This document shows, in pieces, positions 22,182-34,008 of a stretch of 64,000 bases of DNA. The translations under genes and the position numbers were made by a program. How positions within the stretch are numbered: position 1 is the stretch's first letter; each line of letters starts with the position of its first letter. Source of the DNA: Vandiemenella viatica. Taxonomy: Eukaryota > Arthropoda > Insecta > Orthoptera > Morabidae. Location of the stretch: NCBI GenBank assembly GCA_031002005.1, contig CM061919.1:227600739-227664738 (forward strand). The letters run 5' to 3'. The notes under the pieces were generated by a model. It worked only from the letters and a program-made list of their open reading frames with translations. It did no database searches and had not been told where the DNA came from.

Positions 22182-23286
22182 CACTGAGGTGACAAAAGTC
22201 ATGGGATAGTAATATGCAAATATATCGATGGCAATAGTGTCGCTTCAAAATTGTATAAATGGTCAGTGCCTGGGCAGGACTTTCATTTGTTGTTAAATGC
22301 TTCGTGTGAGAAGGTTAGTTATGTGATTATGGCCACACGACGAGAATTAACGGAATTCGAACGTTGTATGCTAGTTGGAGCTAGACGCATGGAACATTCC
22401 ATTTTGGAAATCGTTACGGAATTCAACATTCCGAGATCCAGTGTCAAGAGTGTGCCGAGAATACCTAAATTCAGGCATAACCTCCCGTCATGGACAACGC
22501 AGTGGTCGACAGCCGGCACTTAATGAGCGCGACCAGCGACGTCTGCGTAGACATGTCAGTGTGAACAGACAAGAAACACTGCGTGAACTAACCGCAAGAA
22601 TGAATGTGGGACGTTAGCTTTAATGGGCTATGGCAGCAAAAGACCGACTTGGGTGCCATTACTGACAGCACGACATCGCCAACAGCGACGCTCCTGGGCT
22701 CGTGACCATATCAGTTAGACCATAGATGACTGGAAAAAAGTGGCTTGGTCAGATGAGTCACGATTTCAATTGGTTAGAGCTGATGAAAGTGTATGAGTGT
22801 GGCGCAGACCCCATGAAGCCATGGACCCAAGCTGGTGGTGGCTCCATAATGGTGTGGGTTGTGTTTACATGACGTTCAGCTACTGGGAGACCACTTGCAA
22901 CCATTCATGCACTTCATGTACACATACAACGATGGAATTTTCTAGGATGACAATGCGCCTTGTCACCGGGCCATAACTGTTCGCGATTGGTTTGAAGGAC
23001 ATTCGGGACAATTCCAGCGGATGATTTTCCCACCGCGATCGCCCGACATGAATCCCATCGAACATTTGTGGGACATAATCGAGAGATCAGTTTGTGCACA
23101 AGACCCTCCACCAGCAACACTTTCGGAAATATGGACGTCTATAGAGGCTGCATGGTTCAATATTTCTCCAGAGGACTTCCAACGACTCGCGGAGTCCATG
23201 CCACGTCGTGCTGCTGCACTTCGCCGGGCAAACGGAGGACCGACACGCTATTAGCAGGGTATCCCATGACTTTTGTCACCTCAGTG
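22182..23286 (+). mobile_element. Tc1-like transposon, decayed
   Basis: TIRs CACTGAGGTGACAAAAGTCA and its complement end at 22182 and 23286. TA follows on the right (23287-23288), while the left dinucleotide is AA, probably mutated. The length of 1.1 kb is normal for the family. It contains a broken transposase. Confidence 0.9.
22330..23254 (+). pseudogene. Tc1-like transposase pseudogene
   Basis: It starts MATRRELTEFERCMLVGARR, a Tc1-type HTH N-terminus, with IVTEFNIPRSSVKSV as the recognition helix. A frameshift near 22475 leads to GQRSGRQPALNERDQRRLRR. The middle is riddled with stops. The end (23021-23254) keeps the third-acid region PPRSPDMNPIEHLWDIIERS and a normal C-terminus ending in GGPTRY. 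It cannot encode an active enzyme. Confidence 0.88.
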
Positions 23287-23727
23287 TATATTCATACGTA
23301 TCTACTCGGACATTTTACCACCGCCTAAGATTTACACACCAAGGTATAAGATATGTTAGTCTTTCCTGAGATATATCGATAGTTCACTTCACAGCACTCT
23401 CACCCTGTTCTCCAATGCTTTGGCCAGTCATGAGGTAACATACGTTGTGTGTATGCACATTCCAAACCAAATGGCTCGATCCTTCCTGCATGATTAAGGT
23501 TTTGAACCGACATATTGTATGTTTGTGCCCGTCTAGTATGTTTGTGTTGGTCTCTTATGTTCTCCACTCATCGCAGCATTGATTTGTTTACAAGAATAAC
23601 TGGGACAAAAGTTCCTGTTTCTGTACAAATGTAATAACGGTAGTATCGTTCGTCGGCTCTAGTGTGAAAAAACATCAATACTCGCGAAAAATACAGAAAT
23701 TTCCATTTTTGTGTGTAAGAGTGCACA

Positions 23728-25150
23728 ATGATAGCTGGATGTGACATTGTATCTTATCTTGAAATATTATTTAAATTGAGGCTGGATACTTGCTGCTTAC
23801 CACAGGACTGGAAAAGTGCAATAGTGGTACCGGTACATAAAGGAGGGGTGAGAAATGGAGTTGATAATTACAGGTCAATCAGTTTGACATCAGTTGTAGG
23901 TAAATTAATGGAAAGATTGATATGCAACAACATCAGAAATATATGTGAGGAACGTAAGTGGTTTTCAAGCAGGCAAACATGGGTTCAGGCAAGGATATTC
24001 ATGCGAATCTCAGTTGGTGGGATATATGCAAGATATTTCAGTTCAAATTGATAGTGTAGCACTAGATCTGTCAAAGGCGTTTGACAGAGTAAGCCATAAA
24101 ATGGTAGTAAATAAGGTAAAAACCATTGGAGTGGATGAGAAAGTGATTTTCTGGGTAGAAGAATTTTTAAAATGTAGAAAACAGAAAGTTAGGGTGGGAA
24201 ATGTAGTATCAAAAGAAGTAGAAGTAAAAATGGGTGTGCCACAGGGTAGCGTATTGGGACCATTGCTATTCATTATTCTAATGAATAATTGTGTTGATTG
24301 TTTACTATCTGAAATTAGATTGTTTGCAGATGACATAATGCTGCATAAAAGAATAAAAACGATAGAGGATTGTAAACAGTTGCAGGGTGAACTGGACAGG
24401 ATATCTAGTTGGTTTGGTAAACATGGGATGATGATAAATGGAAAGAAGAGTCAGCTTATTAGTTACACAAATAAAAAACAAAAGGTTAATTATGAATATA
24501 AGGTGGGGAAAGAATTGCTTGCTGAAGGCTTGAAATGTAAATATCTTGGCATTACTTTTGATAACAAGCTTAACTGGGCTGGACACATTGGACAGGTGGT
24601 AGGAAAAGTTTTCAAAGTTCTGCATTTGTTGGAGAGAGTGATGAGGGGATGTACGGGAGAAGTAAAGGAATTGGGTTACAAAACTTTGGTGAGACCATTG
24701 CTCGAATATGGTAGTGCAGTATGGGACCCTCATTTTACGTATCAAATACAGGAGTTGGAGAGGGTGCAAAGAAGGGCTGCTAGATTTGTTTCTGGAAATT
24801 ATCGCAGAATGTAATCAGTGACAGATACGATAAAGGAGCTGGAACTAGATTCATTGCAAGACGGGAGGAGGATGAGGAGGGTCATGGGAGTGTACAGGGC
24901 GTATACTGGCGATGAGGCATGGAAAGATATTGCAATAGGTATGAAAAGTAGTGCATGGAAGGGAAAAGATGACCATGACCACAAGCTGGCACTCGATTTC
25001 AAGCACAAGGGTGTGGGAAGATTTTCTTTTTTAGGTAAGGGTGTCAGGGATTGGAATGAGTTACCAAGAGAAATGATGAATAATTTACCGAAAACTTTGA
25101 AAGAATTTAAAGCCTGTGCTCCATTGCAATTAAATAAAAACAAAATTTGA
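23728..25150 (+). pseudogene. Jockey-like LINE ORF2: reverse transcriptase to C-terminus, 5' truncated
   Basis: RT begins at LPQDWKSAIVVPVHKGG and NYRSISLTSVVGKLMERLI. The frame changes near 23950-23990 (GFRQGYSCESQL). Motif A is ALDLSKAFDRVSHKM, motif B GVPQGSVLGPLLF and motif C LFADDIML, so the catalytic aspartates remain. The thumb contains KCKYLGITFDNKLNW and the C-terminal region RRAARFVSGNYRR. One in-frame stop lies at 24812-24814, after which the conserved tail (DWNELPREMMNNLPK) continues to 25150. No endonuclease domain. Clade is inferred from overall motif style. Confidence 0.85.
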
Positions 25151-25174
25151 TACTTTCACCAGTTTTTCTCTTGT

Positions 25175-25342
25175 GGCTTTAGGCCTCGTCGATGTCGAGT
25201 TCCTTAGAGGACTGCAGGTAAGGGACAGGGAAGGAATTCGGCCATTGCCTTTTGATGGGACCATCACGGCATTCGCCTGGATTGATTTCGAGAAACAATG
25301 GAAAACCCAAGTCTGGATGGCCGGACGGGGATTCGAGCCCGA
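25175..25342 (-). repeat. tRNA-derived SINE, head truncated
   Basis: Minus-strand copy right after the LINE end: tail GCCTCGTCGATGTCGAG, body GGCATTCGCCTGGATTGATT, and box B GGGATTCGAGCCC. The box A part is missing. Confidence 0.75.
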
Positions 25343-27859
25343 GGTAGCCGTGCTATCTGCTTTTGAGCGACCACACGCGCGCGTGCCGTGGTTTACGCAG
25401 CACGCGCCGCAGGTGTTTTTCAGGCCCGCCGGTGTGTGACGGGTGTCCTAAGTAAAGACTGCGGTCCCAGACACGCATCACGGCTCGCAGCTTTCCCTCT
25501 CTCTACGCACTCACAAAGTCCCGTAATGAGGCGGCTTTCTCCGCGAACTGACGATAGTCACCAAGCAAAAACTGAAGTACCCCGAGGCCACAGTTAAACG
25601 GCAAATTAAACCCGGGACAGCAATTTCATACTCATTGCAGACTTTCGTCTCATTTTCCGCATTAATTAAACCTCTTATTACGGCATCCAGCTCTGTTTAC
25701 AGTGGGGAAATAATATCCCAACCAACAGTTTTATTTATTGTAAACAAGTGTACGAATCCAATTACACGTTTATCATCAACCTCATAGTCTAGGGAGGAAA
25801 GTGAACTGGAAATATCGCGAGTTTACTGATCATATGTTTTGCAGCTAGAGAGATCTGATCGCTCAGTAATTAAACATGCGCGTAGCGATTTACGGCGAAA
25901 GTTCATGCAAAATGAAGACGTAAATAAGGAATCGAATATGAAGGGGTTGCTAACATATTTTTTGTTTGTTTGTATAATTAACCAATTTTGCGATAAATAC
26001 TTGTTTTACAAAACGTTCTCGCCTAATAGACTTAGTTTTGTTATAAATATTCGATCTACAGATATGAAATATGTGTGAAAAGTAAGCATGTATAAGGTTT
26101 GTGTGTTTTTATTTTGCTAATATTGAGCGGTACAACCTGAAATTGCACGAACCACAGATGGAAAATTAGCATTTGTCTGAGAGTTCTGCAAATGTTCCGT
26201 CTTAATTATTCAACGAATGTTTCTCATACATGTCAGAACAAACAAACAGACACAACTCCGTTACAAATTGATAAACATCCCGAAGGATAATAGAGTAGAT
26301 GCATAGGAGATCCACAAAGACTGTATTTGGAAGGAGAAAATTTAACGATGAATCCGAAGAACGGACCGTTCGCAGTGTATCTCATATACGCAAAGTAAGC
26401 TTTTTCAGAGGTTAAGTGCAAGATAAGCTCCTATAAAAACTCCAATCAGGTATTTAGCGTATGGCTGCGTATATGTATAAAAAGGGGGGGGGGTGATTAT
26501 TATTATCTCCAAAACCTACCTTACCTTCATACCTTCATACGTGAGTTATTAAATATGAATATGAAAATGAAAATGATGGTTGTAAAAAGATGAACTAGAA
26601 CCATGAATATTTTGCACAAAATTATATCCAATTATTGAGTCTTATGGCTTATACAAGGCCGGGTAATAGTTAACTTTACGTTAAACATATTCCAAAGACA
26701 ACAAAAACAAGCAATACTCGACGTTTACAATCCGCCGATGAAAAGCAAACATAAAACTGAATTAAATATTTCAACAATTAGCAAAGTCAACATATTATCA
26801 ACGTGGCAACACAGGCCATCAAATTGAAGTTAACATTTATCACAAAAAGAGTATCCCAGGGGCGCCATATAATGTTAAAAAGCATCGTCTTGAATTTACA
26901 CAAGATCAGCAAGATGCTTGGAATTTGAAGTTAAAAATGAAAATTAGTTAGCTCAGTGATTAAGGGCTCGCAAGTCTCGTCAAAACCCAATGAACTGTGA
27001 CCGTATGCGTCGGTACTTCACCATAATTGCATCGTCGTGATGAAGTGTGACACGCACAGTGCCACTGCAGCTGCGAAAGCCAGGATAGTGGCTTCGCCAA
27101 CTTTACCACATCAACTTCCAGATTATGGCAGGCATGCCATACAACTTCTAGCTCCCCAGAGCAAGAAAGTGTGATCAGACACAGTCACTGATCACCGGAC
27201 GAGAGCGTGTCGGCTGACACGTCTGCACAGTGGCTCGTCCCGACAGCAAGTGAAGTCAAAAATGGCCTCTTCTCTTCTTCCTCGGAAAAGTCGTCTCCAA
27301 CTCGCCACATGCAACAGAATCCCTTGAATTAACATTTGTGAACCCCTATAAACGATCACGATTGGTGCATCGATATATGTCCATCATCACTTGTTTCATA
27401 TCGTAGCTGGTATTTGCTGTCCGCTCGCGCCTATTCTGGTCGACCTTCAAGACACCAGGGCGGGGGGTGCGAGGTCGATGGACCCTCCAACTAACGGTCC
27501 GCGCGCGTCCTCTGCTTTGTGAGTTAAGGCGCCTGTCTGCCGGCGAAACTTGCCATTGTCCCGGTCTCTGAGCGTTTGAAAATGGCAGTTCCAGCTTCCC
27601 ACATCCACTATATTACTGAGCAGCAAGTTTTGTAGAAATTAAAATTATAATATTGATAACTCTGGCCGCCTGGGTTTAATATATAATTATTTACCTATGC
27701 AATATCCCTATTATTTATGATATTTACAACTTACATAATTGAATATTATAAAGAAAATCTGAATATTAATTAATTATTTAATTATATTCATTGTGGGTGA
27801 CTCTGTCATACCATAGTATATGAATAACAAATAGCAAACATATGAACAAAATAATAAAG
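25343..27859. other. Unassigned intergenic DNA
   Basis: This long stretch has no recognised repeat ends or conserved motifs. A G-run lies at 26482-26493. A weak tRNA-like TAGCTCAGTGATTAAGGGCTC at 26947-26967 has no convincing box B. Confidence 0.4.
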
Positions 27860-28370
27860 TACAATCAAATCAGAAAACTGGAACTAAAGATTCTGAGAAA
27901 AATCGTGGGTCCTATCAAATAAGAAAGAAACTCCAGGTTTAGGCACAATATGGACCTCTACCAACAACTGGAGAGCATTACAACAGCAATGAGATAGAGG
28001 AGATTAATCTTCCATGGTCATATAGTTCGGGTGGATAATCACAGACTCACCTCAAAAATCTTCAACACCCTTTCTACAGGGAAAGTGACTAACGCAAAGT
28101 GGACGAGGCTAGTGAGAAAAGATCTTGAAAAAATTGTGATTTACTTAAGGGATAGATACAGAATGTTGGTTAAAGCATCCGATTCTATCCAGTCACTACC
28201 AGCTAAAACACGGCGCCTCGAATCTGCGGTGAAATGGACCGAAGAAAGAAAAGACAACCAGAGTGCAAGGATGAAGGAATACTGGACTAATAGGAAAGCT
28301 CGCCGGAGTTAAGATCTACGCGGTAATACTTGGTCAAACGAAGAGGAAGAAAGTATAATCAAGAAGAAGG
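27860..28370 (+). pseudogene. LINE 3' end (C-terminal ORF2 relic), family L
   Basis: It has LELKILRKIVGP, then RRLIFHGHIVRVDNHRLTSK and an open frame (28031-28312) with KWTEERKDNQSARMKEYW. This matches the tails at 6377-6885 and 29560-29885. A purine-rich 3' end (AAGAAGAAGGG) follows. The upstream frame has stops and shifts. Confidence 0.62.
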
Positions 28371-29559
28371 GTATAGTTATAGTTGAATGTCAAAGTCTCT
28401 AATCCATTCGATTGCTTTTGTTTACCCATGCAAGAAATCTTGATTTGTGCCTTGCAAGGCTCTGTAGGGACATTCGAATACTATGTGGGTGATGGTTTGA
28501 CAGAAGACTCACAGCGAAGTACCACATCTCGCACGATTAGTTCGGGTCAGTTAAGATTTTTCGGGGGATAACTGAAATCTTCAGGTGGATTATTTGTATC
28601 AATGATGGAGTGCCACATAAATGGACCTTCACCATTGAATTGTCCAAGGCATTACTGCATCCTACCCATTTTCAGTGAGGTCTGTGGCAGAGACTACAGG
28701 AGGATAACGGAATTTTAATCGGCGAGAAGTGATTCTTCCCATATCATGGTGAACAGATAGACCCCGAATTCCAACTAGTCCCAGTCTAAGCGGTGTTTTG
28801 AAGTCAGACACGCTAGCACTGGTCTGGTGGGAGGCTCATTTATATTCTTCCTTGTTGAATGGTGGGTGAACAGCAGTAGCTACCTGCGGTTTCTCTCAGT
28901 ATCAAGACGCACGTGACGGTGGCCCACGCAATTGCACAGTGAAATGAACCCACTCTGACAGCCATCTCTTCAACTGGAATGGAGCACCCATTGTTAGCTT
29001 AATCTGAAACCAACCTCCACATCTCGGTTGCGTAACGTACGCAGAAACTGGAATATTACGAAAGTCGTTGGACCATTCTGTCTGCGTGGGACGAGAAGAC
29101 GGCGCGTCCCGTTATCTGGATGAGGTTATCAGTTGCCGCACTTTAATGTGGGTAACGCGTTACCCCAGGAGAAAGCTGTCCCCCGAGTACACAAACACAC
29201 AGAAAGCTTCACTTCCGCTGGCTCCTCGTTCAAACAAACTCGCTGCCTCCATACGAGGCACTCGCATGCAACAGTCGCTGTTGCCACTTCATTTGTCTTC
29301 GTCCAGACGTTGTTGTCTTAACTGCCACTATTCTTTTTTCCCTTTCTGGTCTGGAATCTTAAATTATCTACACAACAAAATCATTAGAGACTGCGATCAC
29401 GAGACAATCACTGTAGAACACGAAATCATTCGAATTAAAGGCCGCACATGGATTCAGATATGGGTTCTCCAAGATACCTCATCCGATCTTCAATGACATG
29501 TGGGATGCGGCATAGAGAATTTCCTCTCTTGTTTGAGACCAAGGAGAAGATTTCTCTTA
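28371..29559. other. Unassigned intergenic DNA
   Basis: Open frames at 29068-29496 have no known domain. Nothing else recognised. Confidence 0.35.
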
Positions 29560-29885
29560 TTTAACACCTATCGACATATGCCGTGATTTAGTCATCTTCT
29601 TTCGATTTTGGTCTACTTTCGACCACGGAAACAATTGGTTTACTGGTTCATCGTTTCTTCACCTCCCAGAATGTTTTCATTCTTTCACTGAGGTTCAACC
29701 TTTATTCTTCAGACCAGGTGGTCTTGGCCTTTGACCGATGTTCCTGGGAACACTTAAATTTGTCAATTTTAGTTTGAAACTCTCTATCTCATCTGGATGG
29801 ATCCCAACTTTTTCCATTTCTTTTCCCGTCTCTTCAGCCCATTTTGTTGTCACCTTTAATTTAGTGACGTACTTGATAATTCTCA
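29560..29885 (-). pseudogene. LINE 3' end, family L, minus strand
   Basis: The minus strand reads RIIKYVTKLKVTTKWAEETG, KEMEKVGIHPDEIESFKL, then after a frame break LSERMKTFWEVKKR. The SERMK-x-FW block is the same as in the other two family L tails. It abuts the MITE at 29889. Confidence 0.55.
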
Positions 29886-29888
29886 TAA

Positions 29889-30014
29889 GGGGGCATCCAT
29901 AAATTACGTGAGGTGAAATAGGGGGAGGCAAATCTCAATGTCTACAAATGACGCGAAAGTCGATTTTAGGGGGGTATTTCGTCGAAAAGTGTAACCGGCT
30001 TTGGTAAGGACAGA

Positions 30015-30072
<58 letters not shown>

Positions 30073-30199
30073 AAAAGTTTCGATGCCGATTTCTAGGGGG
30101 GGGGGGGGGGAGGGGTTTCACGGACCAGATCTGACCATAAAGGGGGGGGGGGGTCCGGAAATCCGGAAAAACACATCACAGTATTTATGGAGGTACCCA
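29889..30199. mobile_element. Harbinger-like MITE, family A
   Basis: The left end GGGGGCATCCATAAATTACG and the inverted right end share the family A terminus. TAA occurs at 29886-29888 and 30200-30202. Inside are poly-T/poly-A (30019-30067), two G-runs, and TCCGGAAATCCGG. The homopolymers may be inexact in the assembly. Confidence 0.72.
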
Positions 30200-30275
30200 T
30201 AAAATTACAGACTTCTCTTGAGCACTGTGTCTGTAATTTTCTCTGCATACCTACACAGAACTTCATTTTTCCTCA

Positions 30276-30740
30276 TGATTAATATATTTTCGGGGTACGC
30301 CGCGTTGTTTATTTAATAAACTGAGCTTTCAGCTGCCATCCTGCAGCCTTCCTCAGAGATACTGTTTATGTTGACATAGCAACGAGCGCCAAGCATCGCA
30401 GAGTTGATGTTGGTATTCTTTAAAAAATTTCTGCTGCCTCTTTCACTCGTCGAGGAAACCACTGGTCTTCTCTCCACAGCAGCTTCGGGTCTTCATATTT
30501 TATATCGTTCCGGTGTTGATGGCATGTCGAACTACGACGGATTTGTCGCTGTTGTTATAGTTATAGTCACAACAGACCAATAACATCAACGAAGATAGCG
30601 GCCTTTAACTCTGTGATGCTTGGCGCTCGTTGCTATGTCAGTATAAACAGTATCTCTGACGAAGGCTGTAGGATGGCAGTCAAAATCTCAGATTATGAAA
30701 TAAACAACGCGGCATACCCCGAAAATCTATTAATCATGAA
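30276..30740 (-). mobile_element. Penelope-like element 3' end between inverted terminal arms
   Basis: The arm at 30276-30395 (with TTTTCGGGGTACGCCGCGTT and GCAACGAGCGCCAAGCATCG) is the inverted copy of 30617-30738. Between them the minus strand keeps a C-terminal Penelope-like segment: DKSVVVRHAINTG, KTRSCCGEKTSGFLDE, KEYQHQL (with stops). This resembles the end of the GIY-YIG endonuclease ORF. Inverted pseudo-LTRs around a 5'-truncated body are known for Penelope-like elements. The arms contain hammerhead-like relics. Confidence 0.6.
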
Positions 30741-31529
30741 CAAAGACGGCCGCGGGAGCCTTAGGAATCATTCATTTTTCCTGTTCCATGAGGTACCATC
30801 TTTTCCCTTTACTGATCCTAGAGTTTTCCTTAGGATTTTTCTCTTTTTTTTTTTTTTTTTTTAATACCAGGCATTCTGAGCTGATTTACCACTAAGTGTA
30901 TATTTTGTATATATTATTCTACCCGTTTTCTGGAGCCGTTGCGGCACTGTGATAGTGTCCAGCACTGACACGTGGTTAGATTGTTCGTTCCTCGTGGTGG
31001 AAGAAATTTTCATCAGCAGAACTTCGCCATTTTTGTAGAGGAGGCAGTGGTGCTTGATTCTTAAAAGTACCAAAGTCTGTTTTTTAATGCTGCACTCACT
31101 AAGTTATCTTGCGGTCGGTGCGTTTTTCGTGAATGTACCGTACTCGTTTCTACGTGACAGCTGTAGGGCTAACCAGTGCTGCGCTCTGCACTTCCTCGTA
31201 CTCTCAGCAGAGATAACGGAGTTTTGAAACCTTGAGCGACAGAGCGGGTAACGAGCAGGACCCTTATCGGAGAACCTGACACTCACCACAACACCTCAGG
31301 TGTCGCATATAACACGGTTCACCGTACCACTGCTCCGCGACAAAATAATAGGTGCTCAATTGAATTTAATTTGCTACACTGCGCATGCTCCGGTGGCAAT
31401 TTCTCTCGTCATCTAACTACACTCCTTTTTATTATTATTATCATCTTATATACTTTCGACGTTAAATTCGTCCCATCCAATTCTGCGATTTACGAATTTT
31501 AATTTTAAATGCCAATCACCAATCACCAA
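30741..31529. other. Unassigned intergenic DNA
   Basis: A T-run at 30843-30862; no other recognised feature. Confidence 0.4.
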
Positions 31530-31682
31530 CATACGCCTTGTACACTCCAAGCACTCTTCCTCCCCCCCCCCCCTTTTTTCCTGTTTTCCAATTACTACCA
31601 ATTCAGCTCCTTTATCATATCAGTTACTAATTTGGTCCTGCGATAATTTCCACAAACAAATCTATCTGTTCTGCTAGAGTAA
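31530..31682 (-). repeat. Jockey-like LINE fragment
   Basis: The minus strand matches the LINE at 24780-24910: AGATTTGTTTGTGGAAATTA, TAACTGATATGATAAAGGAG, TGTACAAGGCGTATGTTGG. It is a 150-bp piece with a G-run insertion at about 31560-31572. Confidence 0.7.
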
Positions 31683-32965
31683 ATTAATTATATGACGTTC
31701 TGCCTCGACGAGCAATTTATGCCCATCACAACACTAGTCTGCAAATGACACTAATGTGCAATGCATTTTGAAACATTTTTATTCAAACTATTTTCTAGTT
31801 TTCATTTTTAACTTTCTATTTTTATAGCTCCACAACTAAACGGTAACCCTTTAATTTAGTCATGGCTTACCTTCCGTTTGACAGTACGTCAGAACTTTCT
31901 AATTACCCCACTATTGCGTCAATTGTGTTGAAATTTCATAGGATATGTTTAAATGACAACAAAACAGATCCGTTGAAAACTATTATGAAATGTTAGGTAT
32001 ATATATGTATCATCCTCTAATTTTGCAACTCTATGATAGAAACATTTCGGGGGGGGGAATTGAGACGATTGGGGTTAAGGAGGACTTCTAACGAAAATTG
32101 TTTTTGGTGAGATATGCAGTAAATTTCTTTTAGTTTTCTAAGAATCCTAGTCCCAGCAATAAACAAATCTTTGGATAAATTTTGATGTACTGTACTTTCC
32201 CATACACGTAATAGAAACATGTCGACCTACATTTTTCCCGAGTTTGATTTCGTCTATCAACTATTCAGAAATATGATCAGTATTATTTTGGGTTATTTAT
32301 ATTTCGTGAAATACGAGCTACCAAAGTCGTTGAATAAAAGCTAGCGATTTCCGGTATATGCTAACATTCTTTGATGATGAGTTGGTAAATAATCCACTGT
32401 CATTAACAGAGATTTATCGTTGAAATTTACGGAAGTCAACATGGTAGTCAGCCTCCAAGTCAGGCAAATTTAAGAGCTTTGTTATTTGCTGTTAAAACCA
32501 CATTTCTTATCAACTATGATACACTGACAACACCTACTCAGAATTAATCTTTTCCAGTAATCGCTTTGCTGGTACCATTTAATTCAACGTATTTGAAATA
32601 TTTGTAGGAAATCTCCACATTATTTTTCAATTGTAATTTCTCTAATAATGTGTCATCAGCAATTTCACGCAGCCATCGTTTGAATTCATCAGTAATTTTC
32701 TCGTTCTCCCTAAAAGTGACAAGCCCAAAGTTGTTTGCCGCGCCTAAAGAAAAACTGTTTTACGTTATTTGTTCGTATGTACAGTACAATTGAAACTAGT
32801 AATTTTTGTTTGGAGCGTAAATGTTCTGTGATTCAGATCAGAGAATATTTTGTTGCGCAAGATTAAATAAATTCGTTGGTGCTCGCTTCAATGCAAAAGA
32901 GAATAATTTTATTTTTATAGACTGCAACTTGGAATAACCAGCAGTGATGTCTGTGGTTAAGGTCG
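31683..32965. other. Unassigned AT-rich intergenic DNA
   Basis: Nothing recognised apart from a short G-run at 32050-32057. Confidence 0.4.
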
Positions 32966-33180
32966 AGAACCTATCGACCGAGGGCGGTGGGCGAGCGGTA
33001 ACGCTCTGACCTCGCATTCGGGAGAACGCAGGATCGAATCCCCGTCCGACCACCCAGATTTTTATTTCCCATAATCGCTCCAGGCGAATGCCGGGATGGT
33101 TAATCCAAAAGGCCACGGAGAATTCAGTTCCATGACCCCCAATCTTTTCCCACCTCTAATGACCTGGACGAGACCCTGAG
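32966..33180 (+). repeat. tRNA-derived SINE
   Basis: Head ACCGAGGGCGGTGGGCGAGC, box B GGATCGAATCC, body TCGCTCCAGGCGAATGCCGG, tail TCTAATGACCTGGACGAGAC. Confidence 0.8.
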
Positions 33181-33819
33181 ACGTTTTGCTTGTGCCTAGT
33201 TAGCAGTCAGGGGCTGCAGATAGCGGGGATCCACCGGCGGCAAGCGTGACGAGGAAGCGGGCGCAAAAGATGACGGGAAGCGAACGCACAGTGTTTCGTC
33301 GCACTTCCGCCCGTTTCCCAACCGAGTTGCGGGAAAACGAGCGGGCCACATCTGACAGACGCACGTGGCGGGCTGCACCCACGAGTGGCTTAAAAATACA
33401 CCCGACTCCCACACTTCCTTCTTTGTGTCTAGCCGACTTTCCCTTGAATTTAGCCACCCACAAAGATATTAGGACACCAAGGTATACTAATCTTTCAACT
33501 CTGATTTAAATACAGTATATGCTTGAACCTTTCCAGATTTCGATTATAATAAAAGAAATGCCGAAGTTGGTAGTGTCACCTGATGCCCGTAAACAAGAAC
33601 TAAACAATGAGCAAGAGGTAGCTGCTGAGCGTCTGTCTTCTTCTTCAGCCGTTGAGTTGTTGGATCCTAGACAGGTTTTGACATTACCTCCTGCTTAACT
33701 TTCTGTAGATGACTGACAATTGATCTTTACAATGTCATTTCATTCTGGCGAAGCTTTAACACCTTTAATGCTTGTGACTGTTATTTCTCTGGAAGAAGTT
33801 AGCCATTATAACTGTTTGG

Positions 33820-34008
33820 CACCGAGGGTGGTCTCTCATTGCGGAGGACCCAGGTTCGAATCCTCGTTCGGCCATCCACATTCAGGTTTTCCATGGTTTT
33901 CCAAAATTACTCCAGGCGCATGCCAGGATGGTTCCTTCAAAAAAATCATGGCCTAATTCCTTCCTGTTCGTTATTCCCAAATCTTTCCCGCCTCTAATAA
34001 ACTGGATG
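33820..34008 (+). repeat. tRNA-derived SINE (left arm of the inverted duplication)
   Basis: Box B GGTTCGAATCC, body GGTTTTCCATGG, CTCCAGGCGCATGCC, tail CCTCTAATAAACTGGATGCC. Near-identical to the minus-strand copy at 35517-35719 apart from the head. Confidence 0.8.

Larger units (their letters stand above)
21963..23576. repeat. Foldback element: inverted arms around a Tc1 insertion
   Basis: The left arm 21963-22104 (with ACACAAACATACAACATTTC, AAAACCTTACTCACGTAGGA, GCATTGGAGAACA) matches the reverse complement of 23405-23576 with moderate divergence. The Tc1 copy sits between them and probably inserted into the foldback. The arms' outer ends and any target duplication were not resolved. The host element is unidentified. 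Confidence 0.6.

Noticed and set aside
25343..27859. A functional regulatory region
   Set aside because: I see only unassigned DNA and have no evidence for any specific site.
29068..29496. 142-residue ORF
   Set aside because: No motif was recognised and the composition is like neighbouring non-coding DNA.
33196..33509. Overlapping ORFs on both strands
   Set aside because: The region is locally GC-rich, which opens several frames at once; no domain is seen.
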